Origin: an uncultured Pelagibacteraceae bacterium
Lineage (GTDB): Bacteria > Pseudomonadota > Alphaproteobacteria > Pelagibacterales > Pelagibacteraceae
NCBI GenBank assembly: GCA_902576765.1
Contig: CACGWH010000001.1
Span: 39,395-103,394, forward strand
Direction: 5' to 3'
Length of the DNA: 64,000 nucleotides
The translations under genes were made by a program, and so were the position numbers. The notes beneath the pieces were generated by a model. It searched no databases. It saw only the letters and a list, made by a program, of their open reading frames with translations, and was not told where the DNA came from. This document shows positions 11,470 to 21,621 of this stretch, piece by piece (position 1 is the stretch's first letter; each line of letters opens with the position of its first letter).

Positions 11470-12729
11470 TTAATTCAATGAAATCTTTTCCAAATTATTC
11501 ATATATGGTCTTAGTACTTTAGGAACTATTACTGAGCCATCTTTTTGTTGATAATTTTCTAAAATTGCAATTAAGGTTCTTCCCACAGCTAAGCCACTTC
11601 CATTTAAAGTACCAACAAATAAAGTCTCTCTATTTTGGTCTTTATATCTTGCTTTCATCCTGTTGGCTTGAAAAGTCCCACATGAAGAACAAGAAGAAAT
11701 TTCCCTATATCTATTTTCAGAGGGAAGCCATACTTCTAGATCATATGTTTTTTCAGCGCTGAATCCCATATCACCGCTACATAATATTACTTTTCTATAA
11801 GGCAGTTCTAATAAATCAAGAATACCAGTTGCACATTTTGTCATTCTCTCTAATTCTTCCATGCACTTAGATTGTTCAACAATACTTACTAATTCAACTT
11901 TATAAAATTGATGTTGTCTAATCATACCTTTTGTATCTTTTCCATAACTACCAGCTTCTTTTCTAAAACAAGGAGTAGACGCAACAAATCTCATTGGTAG
12001 AGATTTCAAATCTAAAATTTTTTCCTTAACAATATTTGTTAAAATAACTTCAGCGGTTGGAATTAAAAATTTTCTATCATTTCCCTTATCAATTTTTACT
12101 TCAAATTGATCATTTTCAAATTTAGGAAGTTGACCTGTGCCAAACATTGTATTTTCGGAGGCTAGTAATGGAGGAGAAATTTCCTCATAACTGTTTTTAG
12201 TAATGTGAATATCTAACATGAAATTTGAAATAGCTCTTTCCAATAGAGCTAATTTATTTTTTACAAAAACAAATCTTGATCCAGTAGTTTTAGTAGCCAA
12301 GTCAAAATCAAGCATATTGAGATTTTCACCTATTTCATAATGTGATTTTGGATCAAAATCAAATTTAGGTATTTCACCTGATTTACTAACCTCAATATTA
12401 TCATTTTCATCTTTTCCAATAGGAACATCAGAATGTGGGGTATTAGGTATGTTAGATAAAATATTTTCCAAGTCTAATTTTATCTTTTGTTGTTTTTCAC
12501 TAATTTCATCAATAGATTTAGATATTTCTTTAGATTTAGCAAATAAAGATTTATCTTTTGATTTTGAAATATCTTTTTTTTCTTTTTCTAGTGTTTCTTT
12601 TTTTTGAATAAATTCTCTGTTTTGAATATCTAAATCTTTTAATTTTTTAAAATCAACATTAACAGATCTTTTTTCTAATTTTTTTTCAAAAGAATTAAAA
12701 TCCTTTCTTATTTCTTTTAAATTATGCAT
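11470..12729 (-). CDS. serS: seryl-tRNA synthetase
   Basis: Coiled-coil N-terminus and class II motifs (FRKEAGSYGKDTKGMIRQHQFYKVEL; NGSGLAVGRTLIAILENYQ). Confidence 0.98.
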   Translation of the reverse strand: MHNLKEIRKDFNSFEKKLEKRSVNVDFKKLKDLDIQNREFIQKKETLEKEKKDISKSKDKSLFAKSKEISKSIDEISEKQQKIKLDLENILSNIPNTPHSDVPIGKDENDNIEVSKSGEIPKFDFDPKSHYEIGENLNMLDFDLATKTTGSRFVFVKNKLALLERAISNFMLDIHITKNSYEEISPPLLASENTMFGTGQLPKFENDQFEVKIDKGNDRKFLIPTAEVILTNIVKEKILDLKSLPMRFVASTPCFRKEAGSYGKDTKGMIRQHQFYKVELVSIVEQSKCMEELERMTKCATGILDLLELPYRKVILCSGDMGFSAEKTYDLEVWLPSENRYREISSCSSCGTFQANRMKARYKDQNRETLFVGTLNGSGLAVGRTLIAILENYQQKDGSVIVPKVLRPYMNNLEKISLN

Positions 12730-13492
12730 CAGAATTTTTTAAATTTTTATTCTCTATAATTTTTACAGAAAAAATTGATAATTCATATAAAATTAGTAAA
12801 GGAATGGCTAAACCTATTTGAGTAATTGGATCAGGAGGTGTTAATAATGCTGCGGCTGCAAATATAATCACTACAACATATTTTCTTCTCTTTTTTAAAA
12901 AATCAGAGTCAACTAGTCCAACTCTTGCTAGTAAACTTAAAACAACAGGTAATTGAAAACTTATTCCAAAAGCAAAGATTAATTTCATTACCAAAGAAAG
13001 ATACTCATTTACTTTGGCTTCTAATTGGATAGGTAAATTTGTGGATAAACCCGTACTCTCAAATGATAAAAAAAACTTTATAGCCAATGGCATAATCAAA
13101 TAATAAACTAACATGCCACCCAAAAAAAATAAGATAGGTGTTAATATTAAATAAGGTAAAATTGCAATTTTCTCATGTTTGTAAAGGCCAGGAGCAATAA
13201 ATTTCCATATTTGCATTAAAATGTAAGGGCAAGTAACAAAGAATGCTGTAAAAAAAGAAACTTTTAAATAAGTTAAAAATGTTTCTTGAAGTGCTGTAAA
13301 TATTAATCTTCTATCTGAACCATCATCTTTTACGGCTTTTGCAAAAGGTTCTACTAAAAAACCATACAAATGTTCAGCAAAAAAATAACAAGCAACAAAA
13401 AAAATAATCAAAAATATAAAACTATTGATTAATCTTTTTCTTAATTCCGCTAAATGACTTATAAAGCCACTATCATTTTCATCATGACTCAT
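12722..13492 (-). CDS. tatC: Sec-independent translocase TatC
   Basis: FISHLAELRKRLI; multi-TM; adjacent tatB and tatA. Confidence 0.97.
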   Translation of the reverse strand: MSHDENDSGFISHLAELRKRLINSFIFLIIFFVACYFFAEHLYGFLVEPFAKAVKDDGSDRRLIFTALQETFLTYLKVSFFTAFFVTCPYILMQIWKFIAPGLYKHEKIAILPYLILTPILFFLGGMLVYYLIMPLAIKFFLSFESTGLSTNLPIQLEAKVNEYLSLVMKLIFAFGISFQLPVVLSLLARVGLVDSDFLKKRRKYVVVIIFAAAALLTPPDPITQIGLAIPLLILYELSIFSVKIIENKNLKNSDA

Positions 13493-13694
13493 CTTTTTTT
13501 TCTTCTTTTTTTTCTATTTTATTTTCTTCGAGGTCAATATTTGAAACCTCACTTTGTATATTATTGATATATTTTTTTGCTGTTCCTATCCAGGAGCCAA
13601 CTTTTTTTAACATAATGGGAAAATCTTTGGGTCCAAGGACTACAATAGCTATTGCTACAACTATTAAAATCTCAAACCAGCCAATAGTGGGCAT
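13482..13694 (-). CDS. tatB: Sec-independent translocase TatB (short)
   Basis: MPTIGWFEILIVVAIAIVVLGPKDFPIMLKKVGSWIG. Confidence 0.9.
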   Translation of the reverse strand: MPTIGWFEILIVVAIAIVVLGPKDFPIMLKKVGSWIGTAKKYINNIQSEVSNIDLEENKIEKKEEKKDES

Positions 13695-13699
13695 GTGAT

Positions 13700-13900
13700 T
13701 TATTCTTTTTTGTTGGTATCTTGATTGTCGTCAGAAATATTTTTAGGTTCGTTCTCATCAGTCACATCTGATGCCATTCCCTTTTTAAAACTTTTTATTC
13801 CTTTAGCTACATCACCCATTAAACTGGATATTTTTCCTCTACCAAACAATAATACGACTAGTATTACAACGATCGCTATTTGCCAAATTCCAATGCTCAT
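13700..13900 (-). CDS. tatA: Sec-independent translocase TatA
   Basis: [42 protein letters not shown]. Confidence 0.95.
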   Translation of the reverse strand: MSIGIWQIAIVVILVVLLFGRGKISSLMGDVAKGIKSFKKGMASDVTDENEPKNISDDNQDTNKKE

Positions 13901-13948
13901 AGAAAACTTATAACCTTTTTATTAATAATTTAAAAGTCAAATATATTT

Positions 13949-14650
13949 CTATTTTTTTTCTTCCGTGTCGAGAGTGCTACTTAGCATTTCATCAATATTC
14001 GAATAAATGTCCTCTTTTTTGTCATCTTGCTTTTCTTTATAAAATTTACCTGTTCCAAAGATCGCATTATCTATATTAGTACTATCAATTAAACCTGCTG
14101 CACCCAATTCATCCACGGTAGGTAAATCTGACAATTTTTGTAAATTAAAATGACTTAGAAAATCATCAGTTGTTTTGTACAAAATTGGTTTACCAGGGAC
14201 ATCTTTTCTGCCACCAGGTTTAACCCAATTTAGCTCCATTAATATTTCTAATGTATTAGTACCAAAAGCAACTCCTCTAATCTCCTCAATTTCAGCCCTT
14301 GTTACAGGTTGATGATAAACAATTATAGCAAGAGTTTCTATGGCAGCTCGTGATAATTTTTTCTCAACGGTTTTTTCTTGCCTCATTAAATTTGATAAAT
14401 TAGGTGAAGTTCTGAAAGACCATTTTTTTGAAATACAAACTAAATTAATTCCACGATCAGAATATTCAGATTGTAATTTTAATAATACTTTTTCAACATC
14501 AGTTTTTTTGGATATTTTACTTTCAATCGTTTCTATATCTAAAGGCTCAGCAGCAGCAAAAACTATACCTTCAATTTCTTTTTCTATCGATGAGAGTTTT
14601 GTTGGAAAATTTATAATATTATCTTTTTTTTTTATCTTTTTTTTTATCAT
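13949..14650 (-). CDS. scpB: segregation and condensation protein B
   Basis: ALETLAIIVYHQPVTRAEIEEIRGV; GRKDVPGKPILYKTTDDFL. Confidence 0.95.
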   Translation of the reverse strand: MIKKKIKKKDNIINFPTKLSSIEKEIEGIVFAAAEPLDIETIESKISKKTDVEKVLLKLQSEYSDRGINLVCISKKWSFRTSPNLSNLMRQEKTVEKKLSRAAIETLAIIVYHQPVTRAEIEEIRGVAFGTNTLEILMELNWVKPGGRKDVPGKPILYKTTDDFLSHFNLQKLSDLPTVDELGAAGLIDSTNIDNAIFGTGKFYKEKQDDKKEDIYSNIDEMLSSTLDTEEKK

Positions 14651-15387
14651 TTATTTTCTTTAATATATATATCATCAAAAAGTTTTTCTTGTTTTATTCT
14701 AAGATTACCCTCTTTAACTAATTCCAGAGAACCAGCAAATATACCAGCTTTACCTGTTCGCTTATATTTTAAACTACTTTTAAAATTTTCAGGTATCAAA
14801 TCATCTAATTTTTTCCAGTCAATTAATTTACCAAAAAATTCCTTAATAGTTTTTATACCCTCTTCTGTAGTAAATACTGGTAATTTTGGGATATTCATTT
14901 TTTGAAAATCTTTTGTCATTAACACAGTCGAATAAGCTTTTAATAGTTCAAATAAATTTATTTTATATTCACTATTATAAATTGGTTTTATTCCTATTCT
15001 CATTCCTCTTGTTCTAATTTCTCTACCTAGTCTTTTTCTTTTCAACATTTGATCTGATAATAATCTTATAAGTTCAAGTTTTTTGAGCTGAAGTTTCAAT
15101 TTCTCCGCAACTTCTTGAACTTTAAATTCCTCTTCAGGTGTACCTGGTAACAATAATTTAGATTTCAAATAAGCTAACCAAGTAGCCATTAATAAATATT
15201 CTGAGGCAATTTCCAAATTTAAATTTTTTTCTTTAGTTATAAAATCATGAAATTGATCTGCTAATTTTGTAATTGATATATCCTCTAAATTAACCTTTTG
15301 AGCTTTAGCTAAATCTAAAAGAACATCTAAAGGACCATTGTAGTTATCTACATCAACTTTAAATAAAGCAGAATCATTTTCGTTCAT
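14647..15387 (-). CDS. scpA: segregation and condensation protein A
   Basis: YNGPLDVLLDLAKAQKVNLEDISITKLADQF; EYLLMATWLAYLKSKLLLP. Confidence 0.95.
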   Translation of the reverse strand: MNENDSALFKVDVDNYNGPLDVLLDLAKAQKVNLEDISITKLADQFHDFITKEKNLNLEIASEYLLMATWLAYLKSKLLLPGTPEEEFKVQEVAEKLKLQLKKLELIRLLSDQMLKRKRLGREIRTRGMRIGIKPIYNSEYKINLFELLKAYSTVLMTKDFQKMNIPKLPVFTTEEGIKTIKEFFGKLIDWKKLDDLIPENFKSSLKYKRTGKAGIFAGSLELVKEGNLRIKQEKLFDDIYIKENK

Positions 15388-15396
15388 TAGATAATA

Positions 15397-16344
15397 TTAA
15401 CTTAAAATCCTATAAAATTGTGATGTTTTTTTAATTATAAATTTATTAATTAAAGGTGAGTTTTCTCCTATAATTTTCATTTCTTTTTCATTGGCATTAC
15501 AATGTAAGACTATATTGCAACCTGCTTTAAACGTTTTAATTGTATTTTCTTTTAAACTACCCTTGAGACTTTTCATTGATAAATCATCTGATATCAAAAT
15601 ATTCTTAAATCCAATTTTTTTTCTTATTATTTGAATTAATTTTTTTGATTGGGTTACGGTATTTCTTTTATCAATTTTATTGAAAATAATATGTGCAGTC
15701 ATTGCAAAAAAGCTCTTTTTTCTTTTGAATGGAAAAAAGTCATTTTTACCTAAATATTTAAGTTCTTTTTGCACTACAGGTGTAAAATAATGACTGTCAA
15801 CTTTAGCTAAACCATGTCCTGGAATATGCTTTATTACAGTACCGATTCCATTTTTATGAAATAAATTTATACATATGTCGCCTATTTTAGAGACTATTTT
15901 AGGATTTCTAGAGAAAGATCTATCACCAATAATATTTGAACTTCCTTTAATCTTTAAATCTAAAACAGGACAAGTATTTATATTTACACCTATTAACCTT
16001 AGTAGATAAGAAGTTTTATCTATAAATAGATTATAATACGTAGTGAATTCTAGATAATTTTTTATAAATTTTTTTCCAAAAAATTCAGATGTGAGATTAT
16101 CAAATGAAATAAGATTTTTTAATCTATTCACTCTACCACCCTCTTGATCAATTAATATTGGGTATTTTTTATCGTTAAATATTTTTCTAATTTCTGAGGT
16201 TAATTTCTGAGTTTGTTGGATATTTTTTATATTCCTTGTAAATAAAATTATACCCCATGGTCTGTATCTTTTTATAAAATTTTTTTCTTTTGATGAAAGT
16301 TTAGTTGATTTAATACCTACAATAAATGAACGGCGGTTATTCAT
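15397..16344 (-). CDS. nagZ: beta-N-acetylhexosaminidase (GH3, NagZ-like)
   Basis: RPWGIILFTRNI, IDQEGGRVNRL, VIKHIPGHGLAKVDSHY, ILISDDLSMKSLKG. Confidence 0.93.
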   Translation of the reverse strand: MNNRRSFIVGIKSTKLSSKEKNFIKRYRPWGIILFTRNIKNIQQTQKLTSEIRKIFNDKKYPILIDQEGGRVNRLKNLISFDNLTSEFFGKKFIKNYLEFTTYYNLFIDKTSYLLRLIGVNINTCPVLDLKIKGSSNIIGDRSFSRNPKIVSKIGDICINLFHKNGIGTVIKHIPGHGLAKVDSHYFTPVVQKELKYLGKNDFFPFKRKKSFFAMTAHIIFNKIDKRNTVTQSKKLIQIIRKKIGFKNILISDDLSMKSLKGSLKENTIKTFKAGCNIVLHCNANEKEMKIIGENSPLINKFIIKKTSQFYRILS

Positions 16345-16600
16345 TATTTTCTAGTAATTTCCAAAAGTTAAATTTTTTTCTTTTTTTATTATTTTTTTGT
16401 TCAACATACTCTATGATATTCTTAGTATCATCTTCCAAGATTGGTAATTTTTCACTATAGATATTCAATTTTTCATCAATACTGTTAAAAGATCTATAGG
16501 ATTTTTTTTTATTAGTATCAGAAAAGTAATATTTTACTGTGAAAAAAATAAAAAAAGAAATAACAAATATAAATATTAAGTATTTAATTTCTTTAAACAT
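16337..16600 (-). CDS. small single-TM lysine-rich protein of unknown function, at the usual position of a SPOR-domain gene
   Basis: 87 aa ORF, one N-terminal TM (YLIFIFVISFFIFFTVKYYF); overlaps neighbours by a few nt or 1 nt, consistent with a real gene in the operon. Confidence 0.7.
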   Translation of the reverse strand: MFKEIKYLIFIFVISFFIFFTVKYYFSDTNKKKSYRSFNSIDEKLNIYSEKLPILEDDTKNIIEYVEQKNNKKRKKFNFWKLLENNE

Positions 16601-18330
16601 TACATCTTTTCAGGAACATTTACGCCAACGATATCCATTCCAGATTTAACTACATTTGAAATAACTTTTAAGAATACTAACTTATCATCATTAATTTGTT
16701 TCTCATCATTAATGAATCTTTTTTCTGGGTTATCTTTTCCTAAATTCCAATATGAATGAAATAAAGATGCTAATTCAAATAAATAAGTTGGAATTCTATG
16801 AGGTTCTAGTTTATTGCTCGAAGATTCAATGCATTTTGGCCATTCAGCAATTTTTTTAATCACTTTAATTTCATCTTCAGAATATTCAAAATCATATTTT
16901 TTAATTTTTACTTCTGTCATTAAATTTATTCCTAGATGTCTGAAAACTGAAGCAATTCTAGCATAACAATATTGAACATAATAAAGAGGATTATCTTTAG
17001 ATTTTTCTACCACATTATTAAAATCAAAATCTAATTCTGCATCACTACTTCTATTTAACATAATAAATCTTGTAGCATCTTTTCCAACCTCACTAATTAA
17101 GTCATCGACAGTTATATAATCTCCTTTTCTTTTTGACATTTTAAAAGGTTTATTATCTTTAATAAGCTTAACTAATTGACTTACTTTACAAATAAGTTTT
17201 TCTTTTGATTTTGATAACGCTTCAACAGAAGATGAAATTCTTTTAATATACCCTGCGTGATCTGCCCCTAAGATATTTATCAAGTAATCATAATTTCTAT
17301 CTAATTTATTTTTATGATAAGCGACATCACTTGCAAAATATGTCCACGCACCATCTGATTTTTGTAATGCTCTGTCCTTATCATCACCAAAATCAGTTGA
17401 TTTAAAAAGTAATTGTTCTCTCTCGACCCAATTATTATCATCTTCACCTGCTGGTGCTTTTATTTTTCCTTTATAGACAAATTTATTTTTTTGGAGATAA
17501 TCTATTACTTTTTCAACTTCTTGATTTAAAACTAAGTTTTTTTCACTCACAAAATTATCATGATTAATACCAAGACTTTTGAGATTTTTTTTTATTAATT
17601 TGAGAGCTTCATCAATAGATAGAGAGGATAATTTATCAGAAATATTATCAAAGTTATTAAAATCAATCTCATTATTTGATGAAATAATATTATTAGCAAA
17701 ATCTTTTAAATATTCACCTGGATATAAATCTTCATCATTTGGAAAAGGTTCATTAAATTCTATTTCTCTTATTCTAAAATATACTGATTTAGTGAAATTT
17801 ATAATTTGGTTTCCATAGTCGTTTACATAATACTCTTTAGTAACCTTATGATTATTAAATGTTAAAACATTAGCAATAACATCACCTAAAATTGCACCTC
17901 TACAATGGCCAACGTGTAATGGGCCAGTGGGATTAGCCGATACAAATTCGACAAGATATTTTTTCTTTTGTTCTTTATTATTTTTCCCAAATGTTTTTGC
18001 ATCTTTTATTATTTCCTGAATAAAATTAGTCCAAAAAATTGGTTTAAATTTGATATTTATAAAACCAGGCTTCACTACTGATATATCTTTAATCAATGGA
18101 TCTTTTTTTTTTAGTGTATCAGCTATAGTTCCAGCTATTTCTAAAGGAGGTCTTTTATTTATTTTTGATAAAACCATTCCTACATTGGTTGAAAGATCAC
18201 AATTAAATTTTTCTGGAGGAATTTCAGTATTTATTCCATCAAGACTTTCTGGCAAAATAATTAAACTTTCTTTAGACAAATCTAAGAGAATTTTTTTTAT
18301 CTTATCTAAATATTGATCAAAAATATTCAT
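16600..18330 (-). CDS. argS: arginyl-tRNA synthetase
   Basis: EFVSANPTGPLHVGHCRGAILGDVIAN; KMSKRKGDYITVDDLI. Confidence 0.98.
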   Translation of the reverse strand: MNIFDQYLDKIKKILLDLSKESLIILPESLDGINTEIPPEKFNCDLSTNVGMVLSKINKRPPLEIAGTIADTLKKKDPLIKDISVVKPGFINIKFKPIFWTNFIQEIIKDAKTFGKNNKEQKKKYLVEFVSANPTGPLHVGHCRGAILGDVIANVLTFNNHKVTKEYYVNDYGNQIINFTKSVYFRIREIEFNEPFPNDEDLYPGEYLKDFANNIISSNNEIDFNNFDNISDKLSSLSIDEALKLIKKNLKSLGINHDNFVSEKNLVLNQEVEKVIDYLQKNKFVYKGKIKAPAGEDDNNWVEREQLLFKSTDFGDDKDRALQKSDGAWTYFASDVAYHKNKLDRNYDYLINILGADHAGYIKRISSSVEALSKSKEKLICKVSQLVKLIKDNKPFKMSKRKGDYITVDDLISEVGKDATRFIMLNRSSDAELDFDFNNVVEKSKDNPLYYVQYCYARIASVFRHLGINLMTEVKIKKYDFEYSEDEIKVIKKIAEWPKCIESSSNKLEPHRIPTYLFELASLFHSYWNLGKDNPEKRFINDEKQINDDKLVFLKVISNVVKSGMDIVGVNVPEKM

Positions 18331-19445
18331 TTAATGTTATTATAAAGGTTTATTGCGTATCTATCAGTCATACCAGAAATAAAATCTGATACTGCTCTGT
18401 ACTTATTATTAGACAATTCTTCTTTAGCAAGAAATTTTTTTGGATGTTTACTTATCTTTTTGAATAGGTTTTTTATAATAATTTTACCTTTATTATTTTT
18501 TTCTAGAACATTTTTATTATTATACATTTTAGTTCTTAGAAATAATTTGATTTCACTTTCAGAATTTTTAATTTTATCAGAAAAATCAACCATAATTAGA
18601 TCTGTTTTACCTACATCTTTAAACGTTTTTATTTTGTTTTTTTTTAAATTTGTCATTGTATTTTTAATCAAATCTTTAATCATCAAATCTATAGAGTCTC
18701 TTATAATTTGATATGTTGTAATTTTGTAATTTTTTTTATTGATTTTACTTTTGTATTTTTTGTAAATATCTTTAAAAAAATTTATTTCAATTAACTCTTC
18801 TAGCTTAAATAAATTTGCTTTAATTCCATCTTGTATATCGTGATTATTATAAGCAATATCGTCTGATATAGCTGATATTTGAGCTTCAAGTGGAGGATAT
18901 GTATTAAAATTAATCATATTTTTAAATTTTTTGATACCAATCAGATTTTCAATTAAATCTAAATCATCTACTGGACCATTATGTTTTAAAAGTCCTTCTA
19001 AAGTTTCTATAGTAAGATTCAATCCATTGAATTTTAAATATTTATTTTCCAAAAACATAACAATTCTTAAAGTTTGTAAATTATGATCGAATCCACCATG
19101 TGCATCCATGCAATCATTTAATGCATCCTCACCGGCATGACCAAATGGTGTATGGCCTAAATCGTGAGCAAGACTTAATGTTTCTGCTAAATCCTCATTT
19201 AAATTGAGATAACGTGCAATTGATCTTGCTATTTGAGCAACTTCCATAGAATGAGTTATTCTTGTTCTATAGTGATCACCTTCGGTATTAACGAATACCT
19301 GAGTTTTATGTTTTAATCTTCTAAATGAAGCACAATGAATAATACGATCTCTATCTCTTTGAAATGGAGATCTATATTTTGATAAAGATTCCTTAATAAT
19401 TCTTCCTTTGCTTTTGAATATTCCAATCTTTGAGTATTTTTTCAT
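18327..19445 (-). CDS. dgt: deoxyguanosinetriphosphate triphosphohydrolase-like HD protein
   Basis: RDRIIHCASFRRLKHKTQVF; HSMEVAQIARSIAR; LAHDLGHTPFGHAGE. Confidence 0.95.
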   Translation of the reverse strand: MKKYSKIGIFKSKGRIIKESLSKYRSPFQRDRDRIIHCASFRRLKHKTQVFVNTEGDHYRTRITHSMEVAQIARSIARYLNLNEDLAETLSLAHDLGHTPFGHAGEDALNDCMDAHGGFDHNLQTLRIVMFLENKYLKFNGLNLTIETLEGLLKHNGPVDDLDLIENLIGIKKFKNMINFNTYPPLEAQISAISDDIAYNNHDIQDGIKANLFKLEELIEINFFKDIYKKYKSKINKKNYKITTYQIIRDSIDLMIKDLIKNTMTNLKKNKIKTFKDVGKTDLIMVDFSDKIKNSESEIKLFLRTKMYNNKNVLEKNNKGKIIIKNLFKKISKHPKKFLAKEELSNNKYRAVSDFISGMTDRYAINLYNNIK

Positions 19446-19495
19446 CCTTTAAAATAAAAAATTAAGTATTATATTACTAATACCAGTGATCAATT

Positions 19496-19813
19496 ATGAT
19501 TAAAGAAATTAAATTTACTGATAAAGCACTAAAACAGATCAATGTTTTATTGTCTAAAAAAGATAAAGGGTCTTTTTTTAGAATCGCTATCAAAGGTGGT
19601 GGTTGCTCAGGTTTTCAATACGAATTTACTTTTGATAAAGAGAAAGCATCAGATGATTTAAATTTCGAAAATATACTAATTGATAAAACTTCTGCTGATC
19701 TTTTAAAGGGATCTGAGGTTGATTATGTTTCGGAATTAATTGGTGAACAATTTAAAATAACGAACCCGCAAACAAAATCTTCTTGTGGTTGTGGTGTTTC
19801 GTTTTCTCTTTAA
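19496..19813 (+). CDS. erpA: iron-sulfur cluster insertion protein (ErpA/IscA A-type carrier)
   Basis: IKGGGCSGFQYEF and C-terminal CGCG motif (SSCGCGVSFSL). Confidence 0.92.
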   Translation: MIKEIKFTDKALKQINVLLSKKDKGSFFRIAIKGGGCSGFQYEFTFDKEKASDDLNFENILIDKTSADLLKGSEVDYVSELIGEQFKITNPQTKSSCGCGVSFSL

Positions 19814-20589
19814 TGATCATCTCCTCATGGAATGTGAATTCTGTCCGAGCTCGTATTGAAAATATAAAAAGTTATCTTCTAAAATACAAACCAGATATTG
19901 TAATGATGCAGGAGATAAAGACAGAAGAAGTAAATTTTCCTTATGATGATTTTTCATCAATGGATTATGAAAGTCACGTTTTTGGTCAAAAAAGTTATAA
20001 TGGTGTTGCAATTATCTCTAAAGGTAAGTTAAAAAATATTAGAACAGATTTAATTAAAGACAAACTAAAACAATCGAGAATTATTTTGGCTGAATTTGAA
20101 TATAAGAAAAAAAATATTCAGTTAATAAATATATACACACCTAATGGTAATCCTGTTGATACTGAAAAATATGACTATAAAAAAAAATGGCTTGATGATT
20201 TGATAAAGCAATTAAAATCATTGAGTAAAAAAAATTCAAATATTATTCTTGCTGGTGATTTTAACATTATACCAGCAGCAGAAGATGTTTATAATCCAAA
20301 AAGCTTTGAAGATGATGCTTTGTTTAGATTGGAAATAAGAAAAAAATTAAGAGAAATGATTAATCTTGGTTTTAATGATGTTTATAGACATTTTAATGAA
20401 ACTAAAGAAGGATATACGTTTTGGGATTACATGAGAGGTGCTTGGCAAAAAAATAATGGAATGAGAATTGATCACTTCTTAGTTTCGAATTCTTTAATTG
20501 ATCAAGTTAAAAGTATAAATATTAATAAAGATCCAAGAGGTCGTGAAAAACCATCAGATCATACTCCAATAGAGATTACTTTAGCTTAA
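19813..20589 (+). CDS. xthA: exodeoxyribonuclease III
   Basis: SWNVNSVRARIE, MMQEIKTEE, LAGDFNIIP, RIDHFLVS, SDHTPIEI. True start likely MIISSWNVNS at 19813 in a TAATG overlap with erpA, not the ORF-track start at 19783. Confidence 0.95.
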   Translation: MIISSWNVNSVRARIENIKSYLLKYKPDIVMMQEIKTEEVNFPYDDFSSMDYESHVFGQKSYNGVAIISKGKLKNIRTDLIKDKLKQSRIILAEFEYKKKNIQLINIYTPNGNPVDTEKYDYKKKWLDDLIKQLKSLSKKNSNIILAGDFNIIPAAEDVYNPKSFEDDALFRLEIRKKLREMINLGFNDVYRHFNETKEGYTFWDYMRGAWQKNNGMRIDHFLVSNSLIDQVKSININKDPRGREKPSDHTPIEITLA

Positions 20590-21579
20590 AGATTTTATTT
20601 TATTAACAAGCTCTTCGTTAATATTTCGAGGACCTTTGTCTAATCTGTTTTTGTGTCTTCTTTCACCTGGAAGTCTAACTCCATCAAAAGATTTCATTTT
20701 ATCAAAAAATTCATCAGCATGTTTTTGCCAATTAGTTCCTGAAGTTTTGTCTGGTGAAATCGCAATTATAAATTCTCCCCCACTAGGTGGGCCACCATCA
20801 TTATTATCTTTTGCGGCTGTTTCAAAACTAAAATTATCACCAACTAAAGCACCAGCCATCAACTCAACCATCATTGCAATTGCTGAACCTTTGTAACCAC
20901 CAAATGGAAGTAATACTCCACCATCTGCAATTGCGCCTGGATCAGTTGTCTCTTTACCATCTTTTGTTAAACCAGTTCCAAGTGGAACTTTGTGCCCTTC
21001 TCTTTTAGCAACTTGGACTTCTCCCATTGCCATTGATGCTGTAGCCATATCATAAACAACTGGAGTTTTTCCAGGTCGTGGCCAAGCAAATGAAATTGGA
21101 TTTGTTCCAAACAATGGTTTGATTGCTCCAGCAGGTGCTACGGCTGGTTTATAAGATGTGCAAGCAAAAGCAACTAAACCCTCTTCTGCTAATTTTTCTG
21201 TCTCAGGCCACATCGCTGCCATGTGATGAGAATTATTTATTGCAAGGACTGCTACACCATTTTCTTTTGCAGCTTTTGCTAATTCTGGCAAACCCATATT
21301 TAAAACAACTGGGGCTAAACAATTATTACCTTGAACTTTAATTACTGATGCTGAAATCTTTTTAACTTCTGGCTTTCCTTTACCATTAATTTTTCCACTT
21401 TTTAGACCACTTACATATGCTGGTAATCTAAATAAGCCATGAGATAATGAACCATCTCTTTCAGCATTTCTAATTAAATCTGATAAAATAGATGCTGTTT
21501 CATCATCACATCCATTAACCAATAAAGTCTTTTTAGCTAAATCAAATATTTCATCTAATGTAAGGGAAACTGTACTCAT
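20581..21579 (-). CDS. malate/L-lactate dehydrogenase family oxidoreductase
   Basis: Ldh_2-family sequence: NAERDGSLSHGLFRLPAYVSGLKSGKING, NNSHHMAAMWPETEKLAEEGLVAFACTSY, PFGGYKGSAIAMMVELMAGAL. Confidence 0.88.
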   Translation of the reverse strand: MSTVSLTLDEIFDLAKKTLLVNGCDDETASILSDLIRNAERDGSLSHGLFRLPAYVSGLKSGKINGKGKPEVKKISASVIKVQGNNCLAPVVLNMGLPELAKAAKENGVAVLAINNSHHMAAMWPETEKLAEEGLVAFACTSYKPAVAPAGAIKPLFGTNPISFAWPRPGKTPVVYDMATASMAMGEVQVAKREGHKVPLGTGLTKDGKETTDPGAIADGGVLLPFGGYKGSAIAMMVELMAGALVGDNFSFETAAKDNNDGGPPSGGEFIIAISPDKTSGTNWQKHADEFFDKMKSFDGVRLPGERRHKNRLDKGPRNINEELVNKIKSLS

Positions 21580-21621
21580 CCCATTATTAGATATTATTTA
21601 TGACTAAAGATCAATTTTTAT

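Noticed and set aside
14340-14663. 107-aa plus ORF antisense to scpB
   Set aside because: Shadow ORF; scpB is supported by conserved motifs.
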